Below, piece by piece: positions 50,311-58,927 of a DNA stretch of 64,000 nucleotides. The notes beneath the pieces are model-generated. The model was not told where the DNA came from. It was given only the letters and a program-made list of their open reading frames with translations, and ran no database searches. The stretch is from Tessaracoccus sp. MC1865. Lineage in GTDB: Bacteria > Actinomycetota > Actinomycetes > Propionibacteriales > Propionibacteriaceae. A program made the position numbers and the translations under genes. The stretch is taken from the NCBI RefSeq assembly GCF_017815535.1, contig NZ_CP072596.1:62001-126000 (forward strand), read 5' to 3'. The first letter of the stretch is position 1, and each line of letters starts with the position of its first letter.

Positions 50311-51141
50311 ATGGCTACGTGCTTCGTCGGGGTCTCCGGTTGGCGCTACAAGGGGTGGCGCGGCGACTTCTACCCCGTGGGTCTCAAGCAGCGGGACGAA
50401 CTCCGCTATGTCGCCGAGCGGATGAACTCGGCTGAGATCAACGGTTCGTTCTACTCGCTGCAGCGGCCCAGTTCGTACGCCGCCTGGGCGGCGGAGACGC
50501 CGCCGGGGTTCACGTTCGCAGTCAAGGGCGGCCGCTACCTCACCCACATGCTGCAACTGCGTGGCGTCGAGACCGCGCTGGCCAACTTCTTCGCCTCGGG
50601 CGTGTTGGCGCTGGGCCGGCGGCTCGGCCCCGTGCTGTGGCAGTTGCCGCCCCGGATGTCGTTCGACCGCGAGAAGATCGGGCAGTTCCTGTCCCTGCTG
50701 CCGCGCACCCACGGGGAGATCGCCGAGCTGTCCGCCGGGCACGACGACAAGGTCGCGCCCGATCGGGTCCTTCTGGAGGTGTCGGAGGACGTCGACCCGT
50801 CATCACCCGTCCGCCACGCAGTGGAGCCGCGACACGACAGCTTCAACTCCCCGGAGGCGCACGCCCTGATGGCGGAGCACCGGGTGGCCATGGTGATCGC
50901 CGACAGCGCCGGTACCTGGCCCACCATGCGCGATGCCACCGGCGACTTCCGCTACGTCCGGCTTCACGGCGAGCAGGAGCTGTACGCCAGCGCGTACCCT
51001 GATGGGTCGCTGGACCGCTGGGCGCGGCAGTGCCGCGAATGGATGGGCGCGGGGCTGGACGCGTACGTCTACTTCGACAACGACGCCCGCGGACACGCTC
51101 CCCACGACGCCGTGCGACTGCTGAGCAGGCTCACACCCTGA
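50311..51141 (+). CDS. DUF72 family protein
   Basis: A 276-residue protein of the YecE/DUF72 family, a TIM-barrel-like fold of unknown function. The N-terminal GVSGWRYKGWRGDFYP and NSAEINGSFYSLQRPSSYAAWAAETP are the family signatures, and the ending YVYFDNDARGHAPHDAVRL matches the usual Y-x-Y-F-N-N-x-x-x-x-x-A motif. Full length for the family. There is no signal peptide. It begins at an ATG with no ribosome site but with a -10 box at leaderless distance. It is not obviously linked to the nitric oxide reductase operon downstream, which starts 67 bases later. Confidence 0.8.
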   Translation: MATCFVGVSGWRYKGWRGDFYPVGLKQRDELRYVAERMNSAEINGSFYSLQRPSSYAAWAAETPPGFTFAVKGGRYLTHMLQLRGVETALANFFASGVLALGRRLGPVLWQLPPRMSFDREKIGQFLSLLPRTHGEIAELSAGHDDKVAPDRVLLEVSEDVDPSSPVRHAVEPRHDSFNSPEAHALMAEHRVAMVIADSAGTWPTMRDATGDFRYVRLHGEQELYASAYPDGSLDRWARQCREWMGAGLDAYVYFDNDARGHAPHDAVRLLSRLTP

Positions 51142-51152
51142 ACGACCGGGGG

Positions 51153-51199
51153 ACTTTGTCCAAAGTTTCGCCAATAAAGACCCACTCGTGCCCTAGGGT
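51153..51199 (+). promoter_or_regulatory. Candidate promoter and operator of the NO-reductase operon
   Basis: ACTTTG-TC-CAAAGT (51153-51166) is a perfect 6-2-6 palindrome. TAGGGT (51194-51199) is a -10-like box nine bases before the ATG at 51209. The dyad centre is about 46 bases upstream of the likely transcription start. It does not match FNR (TTGAT-N4-ATCAA), so a different nitric oxide or redox regulator is implied. Confidence 0.5.
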
Positions 51200-51208
51200 T
51201 CCCACATC

Positions 51209-53686
51209 ATGGCCGCGCGGTCATCCGCATCCCCAGATGAAACCCAGGTGGTGGGCACAGTGAGCCTCGTCAACAACAACCCCGATCTACAGCCGTCGAA
51301 AGCTGAGCTGGTCATCTCCAAAGGATGGGTCCAGGGCATAGCCTTGGTCTTCGTCTTCGGCTTCTTCGTGATGGGCTTCCTCGCCTACCGCACCTACACC
51401 GACGGCATGCCCCTCCCGCAACAGGTGGTGAGCGAGTCAGGGGAGGTGGTGTTCACCGAAGAGGAGATCACCTCCGGGCAACAGATCTTTCTCCGCCGTG
51501 GGCTCCAGCAGTACGGCTCCATCATGGGCCACGGCGCGTACCTCGGCCCTGACTACACGGCCGAGTACCTGCGCCTGGCCACGGAGCACGTCACCGAACA
51601 ACTGCGTGACGGCGGCGTGCAGGATCCTGCGGCGGCCACCGTCGAGCATATGCGGGAGAACCGCTACGACGAGAGCACCGGCGTGCTGGTCTTCACTCCC
51701 GAGCAGATCAGCGCGTTCGAGATGCTCAAGCAGCACTACGCAGACTTCTTCGGCACCGATTCCACCAAGTACGGCTTGATCCCCTCGGCGATCACGGATC
51801 CGGACCAGATCCACGATCTCACCGCCTTCTTCGGCTGGACTGCCTGGGCCAGCTCGGCTGAGCGCCCCGGGCACGACTACTCCTACTCGAACAACTGGCC
51901 GCCCGAGCCCCGCGTCGACAACCGTCCGACGGCGGACATCCTCGTCTGGTCGGCCATGTCGCTGATCGCCCTGCTCGCAGGCCTCGGCGCGTTGTTCGCC
52001 CTGTACGGCAGGTGGAGCAAGAAGATCGGCTGGCAGTCGAGCGAGACCCCCACCCTGTCGTTCCTGCAGCCCGGCAAGGTGGGCATCACGAAGGCCCAGA
52101 AGGCCACCGGTTGGTTCTTCTTCGTCGTCTCACTGCTCTTCCTGGCGCAGGCGACACTCGGCGCCGCCGTCGAGCACTACCGCGCGGAGATCGACAGCTT
52201 CTTCGGCATCGACCTGGCCCGCATCCTCCCGTTCAACCTCGCCCGCACCTGGCACCTGCAGTTGTCGCTGCTGTGGACGGCCGCAGCCTTCCTGGCCGCC
52301 GCCATCTTCCTGGCACCGATCATCTCCGGCCGCGAACCGAAGCGCCAGCACTGGCTGGCCTACGGCCTCCTCGGCGCGCTCACCGTGGTGGTGCTCGGCA
52401 TGCTGGGCGGCACGGCGATCAGCACGTTCGGCCCTGAATGGGCACAGGGCTCGATCTTCTTCGACCAGCAGTGGGAGTACCTGGACCTGCCGAGGTTCTG
52501 GCAGATCCTCCTGGTGATCGGCCTCTTCATCTGGATCATCATCATCTACCGCGCCATCCGCTCGCGGCTGCGCTCCGAGTCGAAGTTCAACATGCCGTGG
52601 CTGTTCTTCTACTCGGGCCTGGCCATCCCGGCCTTCTACGCCGTCGGGCTCCTCGCCACGAACGGCACGCACCTCACCGTCGCCGAGTTCTGGCGCTTCT
52701 GGGTGGTGCACCTGTGGGTGGAGGACTTCCTGGAGCTGTTCACCACCGTGATGGTCGCCTACATCTTCGTGATGCTGGGCGTGGTGCGGCGCAAGATCGC
52801 CATCCAGATCATCTTCCTCGACGTCATCCTGTACTCGGTGGGTGGCGTGATCGGCACCATGCACCACCTGTACTTCTCGGGCACCCCCGTCGAGCACATG
52901 GCGCTGGGCGCGTTCTTCTCCGCCCTCGAGGTCATTCCCCTGACGTTCCTGACGGTGGAGGCATGGGCCTTCCTGCAGTTGGGTTCGAAGCAGGAGTCGC
53001 GCAGCAGCGCGCCCTTCCCGCACCGGTGGGCCGTCATGTTCCTGGTGGCCGTGGGCTTCTGGAACTTCGTGGGCGCCGGCGTGTTCGGCTTCCTGATCAA
53101 CCTGCCGATTGTGTCGTACTACCAGATCGGTACCGCGCTCACGGCCAACCATGCGCACGGCTCGATGATGGGCGTCTACGGCATGCTCGCCGTCGGCATG
53201 GCGCTCTTCGCGCTGCGCTACATCGTCAAGCCGGAGAAGTGGTCGGACCTGATGGCGAAGATCTCGTTCTGGTGCCTCAACATCGGCCTGGCCTGGATGG
53301 TGTTCGCGACGCTGCTGCCGCTGGGCGTGCTGCAGCTGTGGCACTCGGTCAACGAGGGCTACTACGAGGCCCGCACGCTGGGCTACATCGCCGAGCCCGG
53401 CAACGTCATCCTCGAATGGCTGCGCATGCCCGGTGACGTGGTGTTCCTCGTCGGCGGCATCCTGCCGTTCGTGTGGCTCGCCTGGTGCGGGATCCGCCAC
53501 GCGATCCCCGCCACGGTTACCGTCATGGAGCCCGAGACGCTCTTCGTCATCGAGCACGATGAGGCCAAGGAGGACCGCACCGGCCTGCCGGTTCAGGCGG
53601 GCATCGCCGCCGACGAGCTGCCGCCCAGCCGCAGTCGCTACGCCTCGGACAGGCGGGTTCCTCCCGAGAATGAGGACCTTTCATGA
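51209..53686 (+). CDS. norZ: Quinol-dependent nitric oxide reductase (qNOR)
   Basis: The 825-residue membrane enzyme reduces 2 NO to N2O using quinol. The N-terminus has one helix and a long extracellular domain (IFLRRGLQQYGSIMGHGAYLGPDYTAEYL), the cytochrome-c-like NorC-derived part of qNOR, with no heme c CxxCH motif, as expected. The 12-helix catalytic part carries conserved histidines of the heme/iron centre: HLWVEDFLELF near 500, MHHLYFSG near 551 and NHAHGSMMGVYG near 647. The start at 51209 has no ribosome site; GTG 51260 is an alternative. The stop overlaps the next gene by four bases (ATGA). It removes NO, either for respiration or defence. Confidence 0.92.
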   Translation: MAARSSASPDETQVVGTVSLVNNNPDLQPSKAELVISKGWVQGIALVFVFGFFVMGFLAYRTYTDGMPLPQQVVSESGEVVFTEEEITSGQQIFLRRGLQQYGSIMGHGAYLGPDYTAEYLRLATEHVTEQLRDGGVQDPAAATVEHMRENRYDESTGVLVFTPEQISAFEMLKQHYADFFGTDSTKYGLIPSAITDPDQIHDLTAFFGWTAWASSAERPGHDYSYSNNWPPEPRVDNRPTADILVWSAMSLIALLAGLGALFALYGRWSKKIGWQSSETPTLSFLQPGKVGITKAQKATGWFFFVVSLLFLAQATLGAAVEHYRAEIDSFFGIDLARILPFNLARTWHLQLSLLWTAAAFLAAAIFLAPIISGREPKRQHWLAYGLLGALTVVVLGMLGGTAISTFGPEWAQGSIFFDQQWEYLDLPRFWQILLVIGLFIWIIIIYRAIRSRLRSESKFNMPWLFFYSGLAIPAFYAVGLLATNGTHLTVAEFWRFWVVHLWVEDFLELFTTVMVAYIFVMLGVVRRKIAIQIIFLDVILYSVGGVIGTMHHLYFSGTPVEHMALGAFFSALEVIPLTFLTVEAWAFLQLGSKQESRSSAPFPHRWAVMFLVAVGFWNFVGAGVFGFLINLPIVSYYQIGTALTANHAHGSMMGVYGMLAVGMALFALRYIVKPEKWSDLMAKISFWCLNIGLAWMVFATLLPLGVLQLWHSVNEGYYEARTLGYIAEPGNVILEWLRMPGDVVFLVGGILPFVWLAWCGIRHAIPATVTVMEPETLFVIEHDEAKEDRTGLPVQAGIAADELPPSRSRYASDRRVPPENEDLS

Positions 53687-54318
53687 TCGACATCGAGATC
53701 GCCGCCTGGCTGGGCGCGGGCTACGGGCTGGTGCTCCTGCTGGTCGCCTACGGCATCGACTCGTTCGCCAGGCGGGCACAGAGCCGCACGCAGGACGACC
53801 GCAACGGCGGTTTCGTCTACCACAAGAGTCACGACGCGTGGCTCTGCCCGGAGGACCAGTGGCTGTACCCGCGGTCCTTCGACCCGGACAACCGGGTGAT
53901 GCGGTACCGGGGCAGCCCGCTCGTCTGTAACTCGTGCCCCGTCAAGGACAGCTGCACCGAATCCGACGACGGACGCGAGATGCGCCGGTCGGTGGACCCG
54001 TGGCCCTCGTCGGAATCCGCGCGCTTCCACCGCGGCATCGCCTGCTCGGTGACGGTGCTGGCTGTCGTGTGGCCGGCCGTGACGGCGTTGGTGGTGGAGA
54101 ACTGGACCAGCCAGGTGCTGGCCCTCGTCGCCGCAGTGTTGATCGCCGCGGGATCGGTGCCGCTCTGGCTCTTCCTGCGCCACACCCCGGCAGATCCCCT
54201 GGGCGCGGTCGTCAGGACTGCGGATCAGACCAGGCAGGACCGCGAGGCTGCGGCCGCAGCCCTGGCCCGCCAACGCAGCAGCTATGCATCAGACAGGAGA
54301 GCTGACCATGCCAACTGA
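53683..54318 (+). CDS. Membrane protein with central zinc-ribbon-like domain
   Basis: A 211-residue protein of unknown function, coupled to norZ. Helix 1 spans about 8-25, and two more helices lie at about 115-165. Between them is a compact domain with Cys55, Cys82, Cys85 and Cys91 (WLCPEDQ, then VCNSCPVKDSC) and a conserved YRGSPLVCNSCPVKDSCTESDDGREMRR stretch. That pattern recalls the zinc-binding segment found at the C-terminus of some DDE transposases, but no transposase core is present. It could be a redox or metal module for the reductase. The last 11 bases overlap the SPFH gene. Confidence 0.65.
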   Translation: MIDIEIAAWLGAGYGLVLLLVAYGIDSFARRAQSRTQDDRNGGFVYHKSHDAWLCPEDQWLYPRSFDPDNRVMRYRGSPLVCNSCPVKDSCTESDDGREMRRSVDPWPSSESARFHRGIACSVTVLAVVWPAVTALVVENWTSQVLALVAAVLIAAGSVPLWLFLRHTPADPLGAVVRTADQTRQDREAAAAALARQRSSYASDRRADHAN

Positions 54319-55141
54319 GGTCGTTCTGGCAATTCTCGCGTTCCTCCTTGTGGTCGCGTTCCTCGTCTCCTCCTTCCGGATCGTCCGGGAGTACGAACGG
54401 GTGGTGGCGTTCCGCATCGGCCGGCTGCGCGGCGCCCTCGGCCCCGGCCTGGTGTTCCGCCTGCCGTTCCTCGACAAGCTGGTCCGCGTGGACCTTCGGA
54501 CGGTCACCCTGACCATTCCTCCGCAGGAGGTCATCACCAGGGACAACGTCACCGCCCGCGTCAACGCCGTGGTGATGTTCCGGGTGACAGATCCGGTGCT
54601 GTCGGTGATGTCCGTGGAGAACCACGCCGTCGCCACCTCGCAGTTCGCGCAGACGACGCTGCGCTCAGTCGTCGGCCGGGCGGAACTCGACACACTGCTC
54701 GCCCACCGGGCAGACCTCAACGAGGACCTGGCCCACTCGATCGCCACGCAGACGAAGGAGTGGGGCGTCGAGGCGTCGGTTGTGGAGATCAAGGACGTGG
54801 AGATCCCGGAGATGATGCAGCGGGCGATGGCCCGGGAGGCCGAGGCCGAGCGCGAACGTCGCGCCAAGGTGATCAGCGCCCGGGGCGAACTCCAGGCGTC
54901 GGTGGAACTGCGCGACGCCGCCCTCACGCTCAGCGAGGCACCCGCTTCCCTCCAACTTCGTTACCTGCAGACCCTGCTGGAACTCGGCGCGGACCAGAAC
55001 TCCACCGTCGTCTTCCCGCTCCCGATGGACATCGTCGGCCCGCTCGTGCAGGCCGTGAAGAAATTCAACGGCGACGACGAGGCCGCCCCGCCGCCCCACA
55101 AGCCGGGCCTGGCCGTCGTCGACCGCCCCTTGGAAGGATGA
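54308..55141 (+). CDS. Stomatin-like SPFH (band 7) protein
   Basis: A 277-residue slipin/stomatin-type protein from ATG 54308, preceded by CAGGAGAGC as ribosome site. A single N-terminal helix (VVLAILAFLLVVAFLVSS) is followed by the band-7 domain: REYERVVAFRIGRL, GPGLVFRLPFLDKLVRVDLRTVTL and IPPQEVITRDNVTARVNAVVMFRV. The C-terminal third is a charged helix (REAEAERERRAKVISARGELQASVEL) that forms oligomers in this family. Such proteins build ring-like scaffolds around membrane complexes and proteases. Here it probably organises the reductase in the membrane, which is inference from the operon. Confidence 0.87.
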   Translation: MPTEVVLAILAFLLVVAFLVSSFRIVREYERVVAFRIGRLRGALGPGLVFRLPFLDKLVRVDLRTVTLTIPPQEVITRDNVTARVNAVVMFRVTDPVLSVMSVENHAVATSQFAQTTLRSVVGRAELDTLLAHRADLNEDLAHSIATQTKEWGVEASVVEIKDVEIPEMMQRAMAREAEAERERRAKVISARGELQASVELRDAALTLSEAPASLQLRYLQTLLELGADQNSTVVFPLPMDIVGPLVQAVKKFNGDDEAAPPPHKPGLAVVDRPLEG

Positions 55142-55146
55142 TCCCG

Positions 55147-55455
55147 ATGACAGATCTCGATCCCGTCGTGACCGGGCGGCCCGTCCGCCTGGTGCCCACC
55201 GCGCCCGGCTTCTGGATGCTCACGCTCGGCGTGTGCATCGCCGCCCTGGCCCCGCTGCTCGGCTTCCTGCTCGGCGTCATGCGCCAGCGCCCGCAGGAGG
55301 AAGTGCTTTTCAGCCCGCTCTACATCGGCCTGTTCGCCGGCGTACTCGTGGGCGGAGCAGGGGTGGTCCTGGCCGTCCTGGGCGGCATCCGCCTGTGGCG
55401 CCACCTGCGTCACACTCGGAACCTCGAGGACGAAGCCGCAGAAGCGGTAGCGTGA
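55147..55455 (+). CDS. Small two-helix membrane protein
   Basis: A 102-residue protein with two membrane helices (GFWMLTLGVCIAALAPLLGFLLG and YIGLFAGVLVGGAGVVLAVLGG) and a charged C-terminus (RLWRHLRHTRNLEDEAAEAVA). I take ATG 55147 because GGAAGG lies nine bases upstream; ATG 55138, overlapping the SPFH stop, is also possible. No family is recognised. It sits inside the norZ operon between the SPFH gene and another membrane protein that overlaps its end by four bases. Confidence 0.6.
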   Translation: MTDLDPVVTGRPVRLVPTAPGFWMLTLGVCIAALAPLLGFLLGVMRQRPQEEVLFSPLYIGLFAGVLVGGAGVVLAVLGGIRLWRHLRHTRNLEDEAAEAVA

Positions 55456-55886
55456 GCGCCGTGAGCATCCTCGACGACGCGGCTCAGGCGACATCGTCGC
55501 CCCCCGCAACCCGGTTCCGTTCGAACGCCGCGCCGGACCGGTTCATGCGCCGTCTCCTCGGCGTGACCGAAGCCGACACCGCCTCGGGCGCCGGAGCGCA
55601 CGCGGCGTTCCGCGTGTCCGTGATGTTCTCCGGGGTGCGCTGCCTGATCACCTACCTGCTGATCCCGGTGCTCGTGCCGGTGCTCAGCCTGGCGGGCTGG
55701 GTGGCGGCCCCCATCGGCATCGCCCTGTGCGTCTACGCGGTGGTCAACGGAATCGTGAGCATGAAGAGGTTCTGGCGCTCCGACCATCGCCAGCGCTGGA
55801 TGTACACCGGCTTCATGGCGGTGGTGTTCGTGGTGCTGGGCGTGGCACTTGTATCTGATCTCAGCCGATTGGGAGGCATGTCGTGA
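55452..55886 (+). CDS. Small membrane protein of the norZ operon
   Basis: A 144-residue protein starting at GTG 55452, which overlaps the preceding TGA (GTGA). The first 50 residues are soluble and hydrophilic; three helices follow (VSVMFSGVRCLITYLLIPVLVPVLSL, APIGIALCVYAVVNGIVSM and FMAVVFVVLGVALVSDL). A conserved-looking KRFWRSDHRQRWMY connects the last two. Function is unknown. GTG 55461 would remove three residues. The overlaps on both sides suggest strict co-translation with its neighbours. Confidence 0.6.
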   Translation: MSAVSILDDAAQATSSPPATRFRSNAAPDRFMRRLLGVTEADTASGAGAHAAFRVSVMFSGVRCLITYLLIPVLVPVLSLAGWVAAPIGIALCVYAVVNGIVSMKRFWRSDHRQRWMYTGFMAVVFVVLGVALVSDLSRLGGMS

Positions 55887-56038
55887 GCACCGAGAACCGG
55901 GAACAGTTCGACGTCGAGAAGTACCAGGCCGAACACAAGCAGCCCAGCGAGGCGGAGAGCGCCATCCTGACCGTCCTGCTGTTCGTCTCCATGGTGGTCT
56001 TCGCCGTGGGCTGCACGATGTTCGGCTGGTTCAGCTGA
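55883..56038 (+). CDS. 51-residue membrane peptide, last gene of the norZ operon
   Basis: A frame from GTG 55883, overlapping the previous stop (GTGA), to TGA 56036-56038 encodes 51 residues. The first 28 are hydrophilic (STENREQFDVEKYQAEHKQP), then comes one membrane helix (AILTVLLFVSMVVFAVGCTMFGWF). GGGAGG at 55871-55876 is a ribosome site seven bases upstream. Membrane peptides of this size often stabilise respiratory complexes. The gene stops eight bases before the convergent ROK gene. Confidence 0.65.
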   Translation: MSTENREQFDVEKYQAEHKQPSEAESAILTVLLFVSMVVFAVGCTMFGWFS

Positions 56039-56046
56039 CCGCAGTC

Positions 56047-57270
56047 TCAGCGGCTGATGGCCAACACGTGCTGCGTCACCATCACGGCGGCCCCCGCCAC
56101 GGCGGCGTCGCGTCCGGTGCCGGCGGGCAGGATCTGCAGGTCACCGGTCGCCAGCGGTAGGGAGCGGGTGTAGACCCTTTCCCGTACCCCGGCCAGCAGG
56201 TGGTCCCCGGCGCGGCTGAGTACGCCGCCGAGCACGATGACCGACGGGTTGAGCAGGCTCACGCAGGCGGCGAGGGTGTCGCCGATCATGCGGCCGGCCT
56301 CCCGCAGTTCCGCCGCAGCCAGCATGTTGCCACCCTCAGCGAGTTTGAAGACATCCAGCGGGGTCTCGGCGTTGAGTCCCTGTGCGCGTAGGCGCGCCGC
56401 GATCGCCGGTCCGCTGGCGACGGCCTCCAGGCACCCGGTGTTGCCGCATCGGCACAGCACCCCGTCGCCCGAGGGCGTGAACACGTGGCCGAGGTCTCCG
56501 GCGGCGCCCTTGGCCCCGCGATGGAGACGGCCGCCCATGATGATGCCGCCACCGATGCCGGTGGCCACCTTGACGAACAGCAGATGCTCCACATTGCGAT
56601 GCACCAGAATGTGCTCGCCCAAGGCCATGAGATTGACGTCGTTGTCGACCAGCACCGGCACGGGTAGTCCGCGCCTGATGCGGGCCGGGATGTCGAAGCC
56701 GTCCCACCCCAGCATGATGGGTGGCCGCACAGGGCGGCCCGTCGAGTGTTCGACCGGTCCGGGGACGCCGATCCCCACACCGATCAGATCGTCACCTCGG
56801 CCACTGCGTTCGATCAGCGCCGTGCCCTGCTCGAGAACCCAGGACAGGACCTCTTCCGGCCCTTGAGCGATGTTGATCTGCTCGTGCACCTTCTCGATGG
56901 GCCGGCCCGCAAGATCTGTCAGGGCAAGGGTCGCGTGGCTGGCGCCGAGGTCTGCCGCGAGCACGACGCGGGCCGCTGGGTTGAAGCGGAACTGCACCGG
57001 CGGCCGGCCCCCGGTGGATGCCGCCTCACCCTCCGGCGAGAGCAGACCTGCGTGGAGGAGCGAGTCGATCTGTGCGCCCACAGCGGAGCGGGCCAACCCT
57101 GTCTCGGAGATGAGTTGGCCACGGGTGCGGACTCCGCCGTCGAGCATCAACATGAGGACCTCGGCCGCCTCCTGCGCGTTGGCGGAGAGCAGGTCAAGGG
57201 CATCCGACAGCGCCGGGAGACCATTCCTGGTGCTCCCGACAAACCGGTTCTGTGATGCCTTGACGGTCAT
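56047..57270 (-). CDS. ROK family transcriptional regulator
   Basis: A 407-residue regulator from ATG 57270; a GTG six codons earlier is possible. The N-terminus has a winged helix-turn-helix (VLMLMLDGGVRTRGQLISETGLARSAVGAQIDSLLHAGLL, about 40-80). The ROK core follows: DLGASHATLALTDLAG, then LGHVFTPSGDGVLCRCGNTGCLE with the zinc-site cysteines in CxCGxxGC. ROK regulators sense sugars or sugar phosphates; the glucokinase-like core may be inactive. It is divergent from the ABC transporter genes and should repress them in the absence of the sugar. Confidence 0.85.
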   Translation of the reverse strand: MTVKASQNRFVGSTRNGLPALSDALDLLSANAQEAAEVLMLMLDGGVRTRGQLISETGLARSAVGAQIDSLLHAGLLSPEGEAASTGGRPPVQFRFNPAARVVLAADLGASHATLALTDLAGRPIEKVHEQINIAQGPEEVLSWVLEQGTALIERSGRGDDLIGVGIGVPGPVEHSTGRPVRPPIMLGWDGFDIPARIRRGLPVPVLVDNDVNLMALGEHILVHRNVEHLLFVKVATGIGGGIIMGGRLHRGAKGAAGDLGHVFTPSGDGVLCRCGNTGCLEAVASGPAIAARLRAQGLNAETPLDVFKLAEGGNMLAAAELREAGRMIGDTLAACVSLLNPSVIVLGGVLSRAGDHLLAGVRERVYTRSLPLATGDLQILPAGTGRDAAVAGAAVMVTQHVLAISR

Positions 57271-57400
57271 ATCCAAAGTCAACCACACGCGGACTTTAAA
57301 TCAAGCCCGGGTAGTAAGTTCCGTCAAACGAATGACGCTTTGCACGCTAAAGACAAAACTTATGCTTGACACAAAACAAAAGGGGTTGCAGAGTTGCGTT
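57271..57400. promoter_or_regulatory. Regulatory region between ROK gene and sugar ABC operon
   Basis: AAAGTC (57275-57280) and GACTTT (57292-57297) form an 11-base-spaced dyad just ahead of the ROK start codon. CGTCA and TGACG form a second dyad (57322-57337). For the transporter, TTGACA at 57366-57371 is a perfect -35 box, and CAGAGT 17 bases further (57389-57394) ends six bases before the ATG at 57401. That is a leaderless layout. Confidence 0.55.
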
Positions 57401-58927
57401 ATGACAGCTCAGAGCCGAGCCGCCGATTCCCCCATCCTGGAGATGAGGGGCGTGGTCAAGCGGTTCCCCGGTGTGCTCGCCCTTGGGGGCGTTGACCTCG
57501 ATGTGCGTGCCGGCGAGGTGCACTGCCTCTTGGGCCAGAACGGAGCCGGAAAGTCCACGCTGATCAAGGTCCTCGCGGGAGTCCATCAGCCTGAGGAGGG
57601 CGAGATCATCTGGAACGGTGAGGCGGTCCGTTTCGCCCACCCCCAGGCGGCGATGGACGTCGGCGTGGCCACCATGTATCAGGAACTGGATCTGGTCCCG
57701 GGATTGAGCGTCGCCGAGAACATCATGCTCGGTCACGAGTTGAGCTCTTTCGGTCTCTCCAAACGACGCGCCACCCGTGAGCGGGCGGCCAAGCTGCTGG
57801 GCCAGCTGGGCCACAGCGACATCTCTCCCACCATCGAGGTGGGGCGCCTGTCCGCTGCGGGTCAGCAGATCGTCAGCATGGCCCGGGCGCTCTCCCGGGA
57901 TGTGAAAGTCATGGTCATGGACGAGCCGTCCGCGGTCCTCGACTCCGAGGAGGTGGAGCAACTCTTCCAAGTGGTGCGGGAACTCACGACGGCTGGGGTC
58001 GCCGTCATCTACATCTCCCACCGGCTCGAGGAGATCCGCCAGATCGGGGACCGGGTCACCATCCTCAAGGACGGCAAGACCGTCGCCACGGGGCTGGACG
58101 CCAAGTCCACCCCCAAGACCGAGCTCATCAGGCTGATGACCGGGCGCTCGATGGAGTACGTCTTCCCAACCCGTGAGGCCCCGGACCGTGCCGCCGACCC
58201 GTTGCTCACCGTCGAGTCACTGAGTCGCGACGGAGAGTTCAGCAATGTCAGCTTCGAGGTGCATCCCGGGGAGATCGTGGGCATCGCCGGGCTGGTCGGT
58301 GCCGGTCGCTCAGAGATTCTGGAGACGATCTTCGGCGCCCGCCGCGCCGACTCCGGCACGGTGCGTGTCGAGGGACGCAAGCTGGCCAATGGTTCCGTCC
58401 CGGCCGCCGTGACCGCCGGCATCGGGCTCTGCCCTGAGGAACGCAAGAGCCAGGCTCTGATTCTGAGCCACTCCGTCGCCAACAACGTGTCGCTGGCCAG
58501 TTTCGCCGACTTCGCCACCGTCGGCTTCATCAACCGTGGTGCTGAGCTGGCGGATTCCCAGGCTCACGTCGACTCGCTCGATCTGCGCCCGCGCACCATC
58601 GCCCGCGAGATGCGCACCCTCAGCGGCGGCAACCAGCAGAAGGTCGTGCTGGCGCGCTGGTTGCAGCGCGGTAGCCGTGTGCTCCTGCTCGATGAACCGA
58701 CGCGGGGCGTCGACGTCGGCGCCCGCTCCGAGATCTACGGACTCATCCAGCAGATCAGCGACGAGAAGCGCGCAGTCGTCGTGGTCTCCAGTGAGATCCC
58801 CGAAGTGCTCGGGCTCTCGGACCGGGTTCTCGTGGTGGCCGATGGCGTGGTCGTCCATGACGGACCCGCAGCGGAACTCGATGAGCACAAGGTCCTCGAC
58901 ATCATCCTGAAGGGAGAAGCAGCGTGA
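57401..58927 (+). CDS. Sugar ABC transporter ATPase, RbsA/MglA-type
   Basis: The 508-residue protein contains two fused nucleotide-binding domains, the mark of ribose/galactose-type importers. Domain 1 has Walker A GQNGAGKST near 48 and a signature replaced by LSAAGQQIVSMARAL near 150. Domain 2 has the degenerate loop GLVGAGRSEIL near 295 and the full signature LSGGNQQKVVLARWL near 410, then LLLDEPTRGVDVG. ATP hydrolysis drives uptake through the permease encoded next; the GTG of that gene overlaps this stop. Start chosen at ATG 57401 because a -35/-10 pair puts the transcription start there. Confidence 0.9.
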   Translation: MTAQSRAADSPILEMRGVVKRFPGVLALGGVDLDVRAGEVHCLLGQNGAGKSTLIKVLAGVHQPEEGEIIWNGEAVRFAHPQAAMDVGVATMYQELDLVPGLSVAENIMLGHELSSFGLSKRRATRERAAKLLGQLGHSDISPTIEVGRLSAAGQQIVSMARALSRDVKVMVMDEPSAVLDSEEVEQLFQVVRELTTAGVAVIYISHRLEEIRQIGDRVTILKDGKTVATGLDAKSTPKTELIRLMTGRSMEYVFPTREAPDRAADPLLTVESLSRDGEFSNVSFEVHPGEIVGIAGLVGAGRSEILETIFGARRADSGTVRVEGRKLANGSVPAAVTAGIGLCPEERKSQALILSHSVANNVSLASFADFATVGFINRGAELADSQAHVDSLDLRPRTIAREMRTLSGGNQQKVVLARWLQRGSRVLLLDEPTRGVDVGARSEIYGLIQQISDEKRAVVVVSSEIPEVLGLSDRVLVVADGVVVHDGPAAELDEHKVLDIILKGEAA

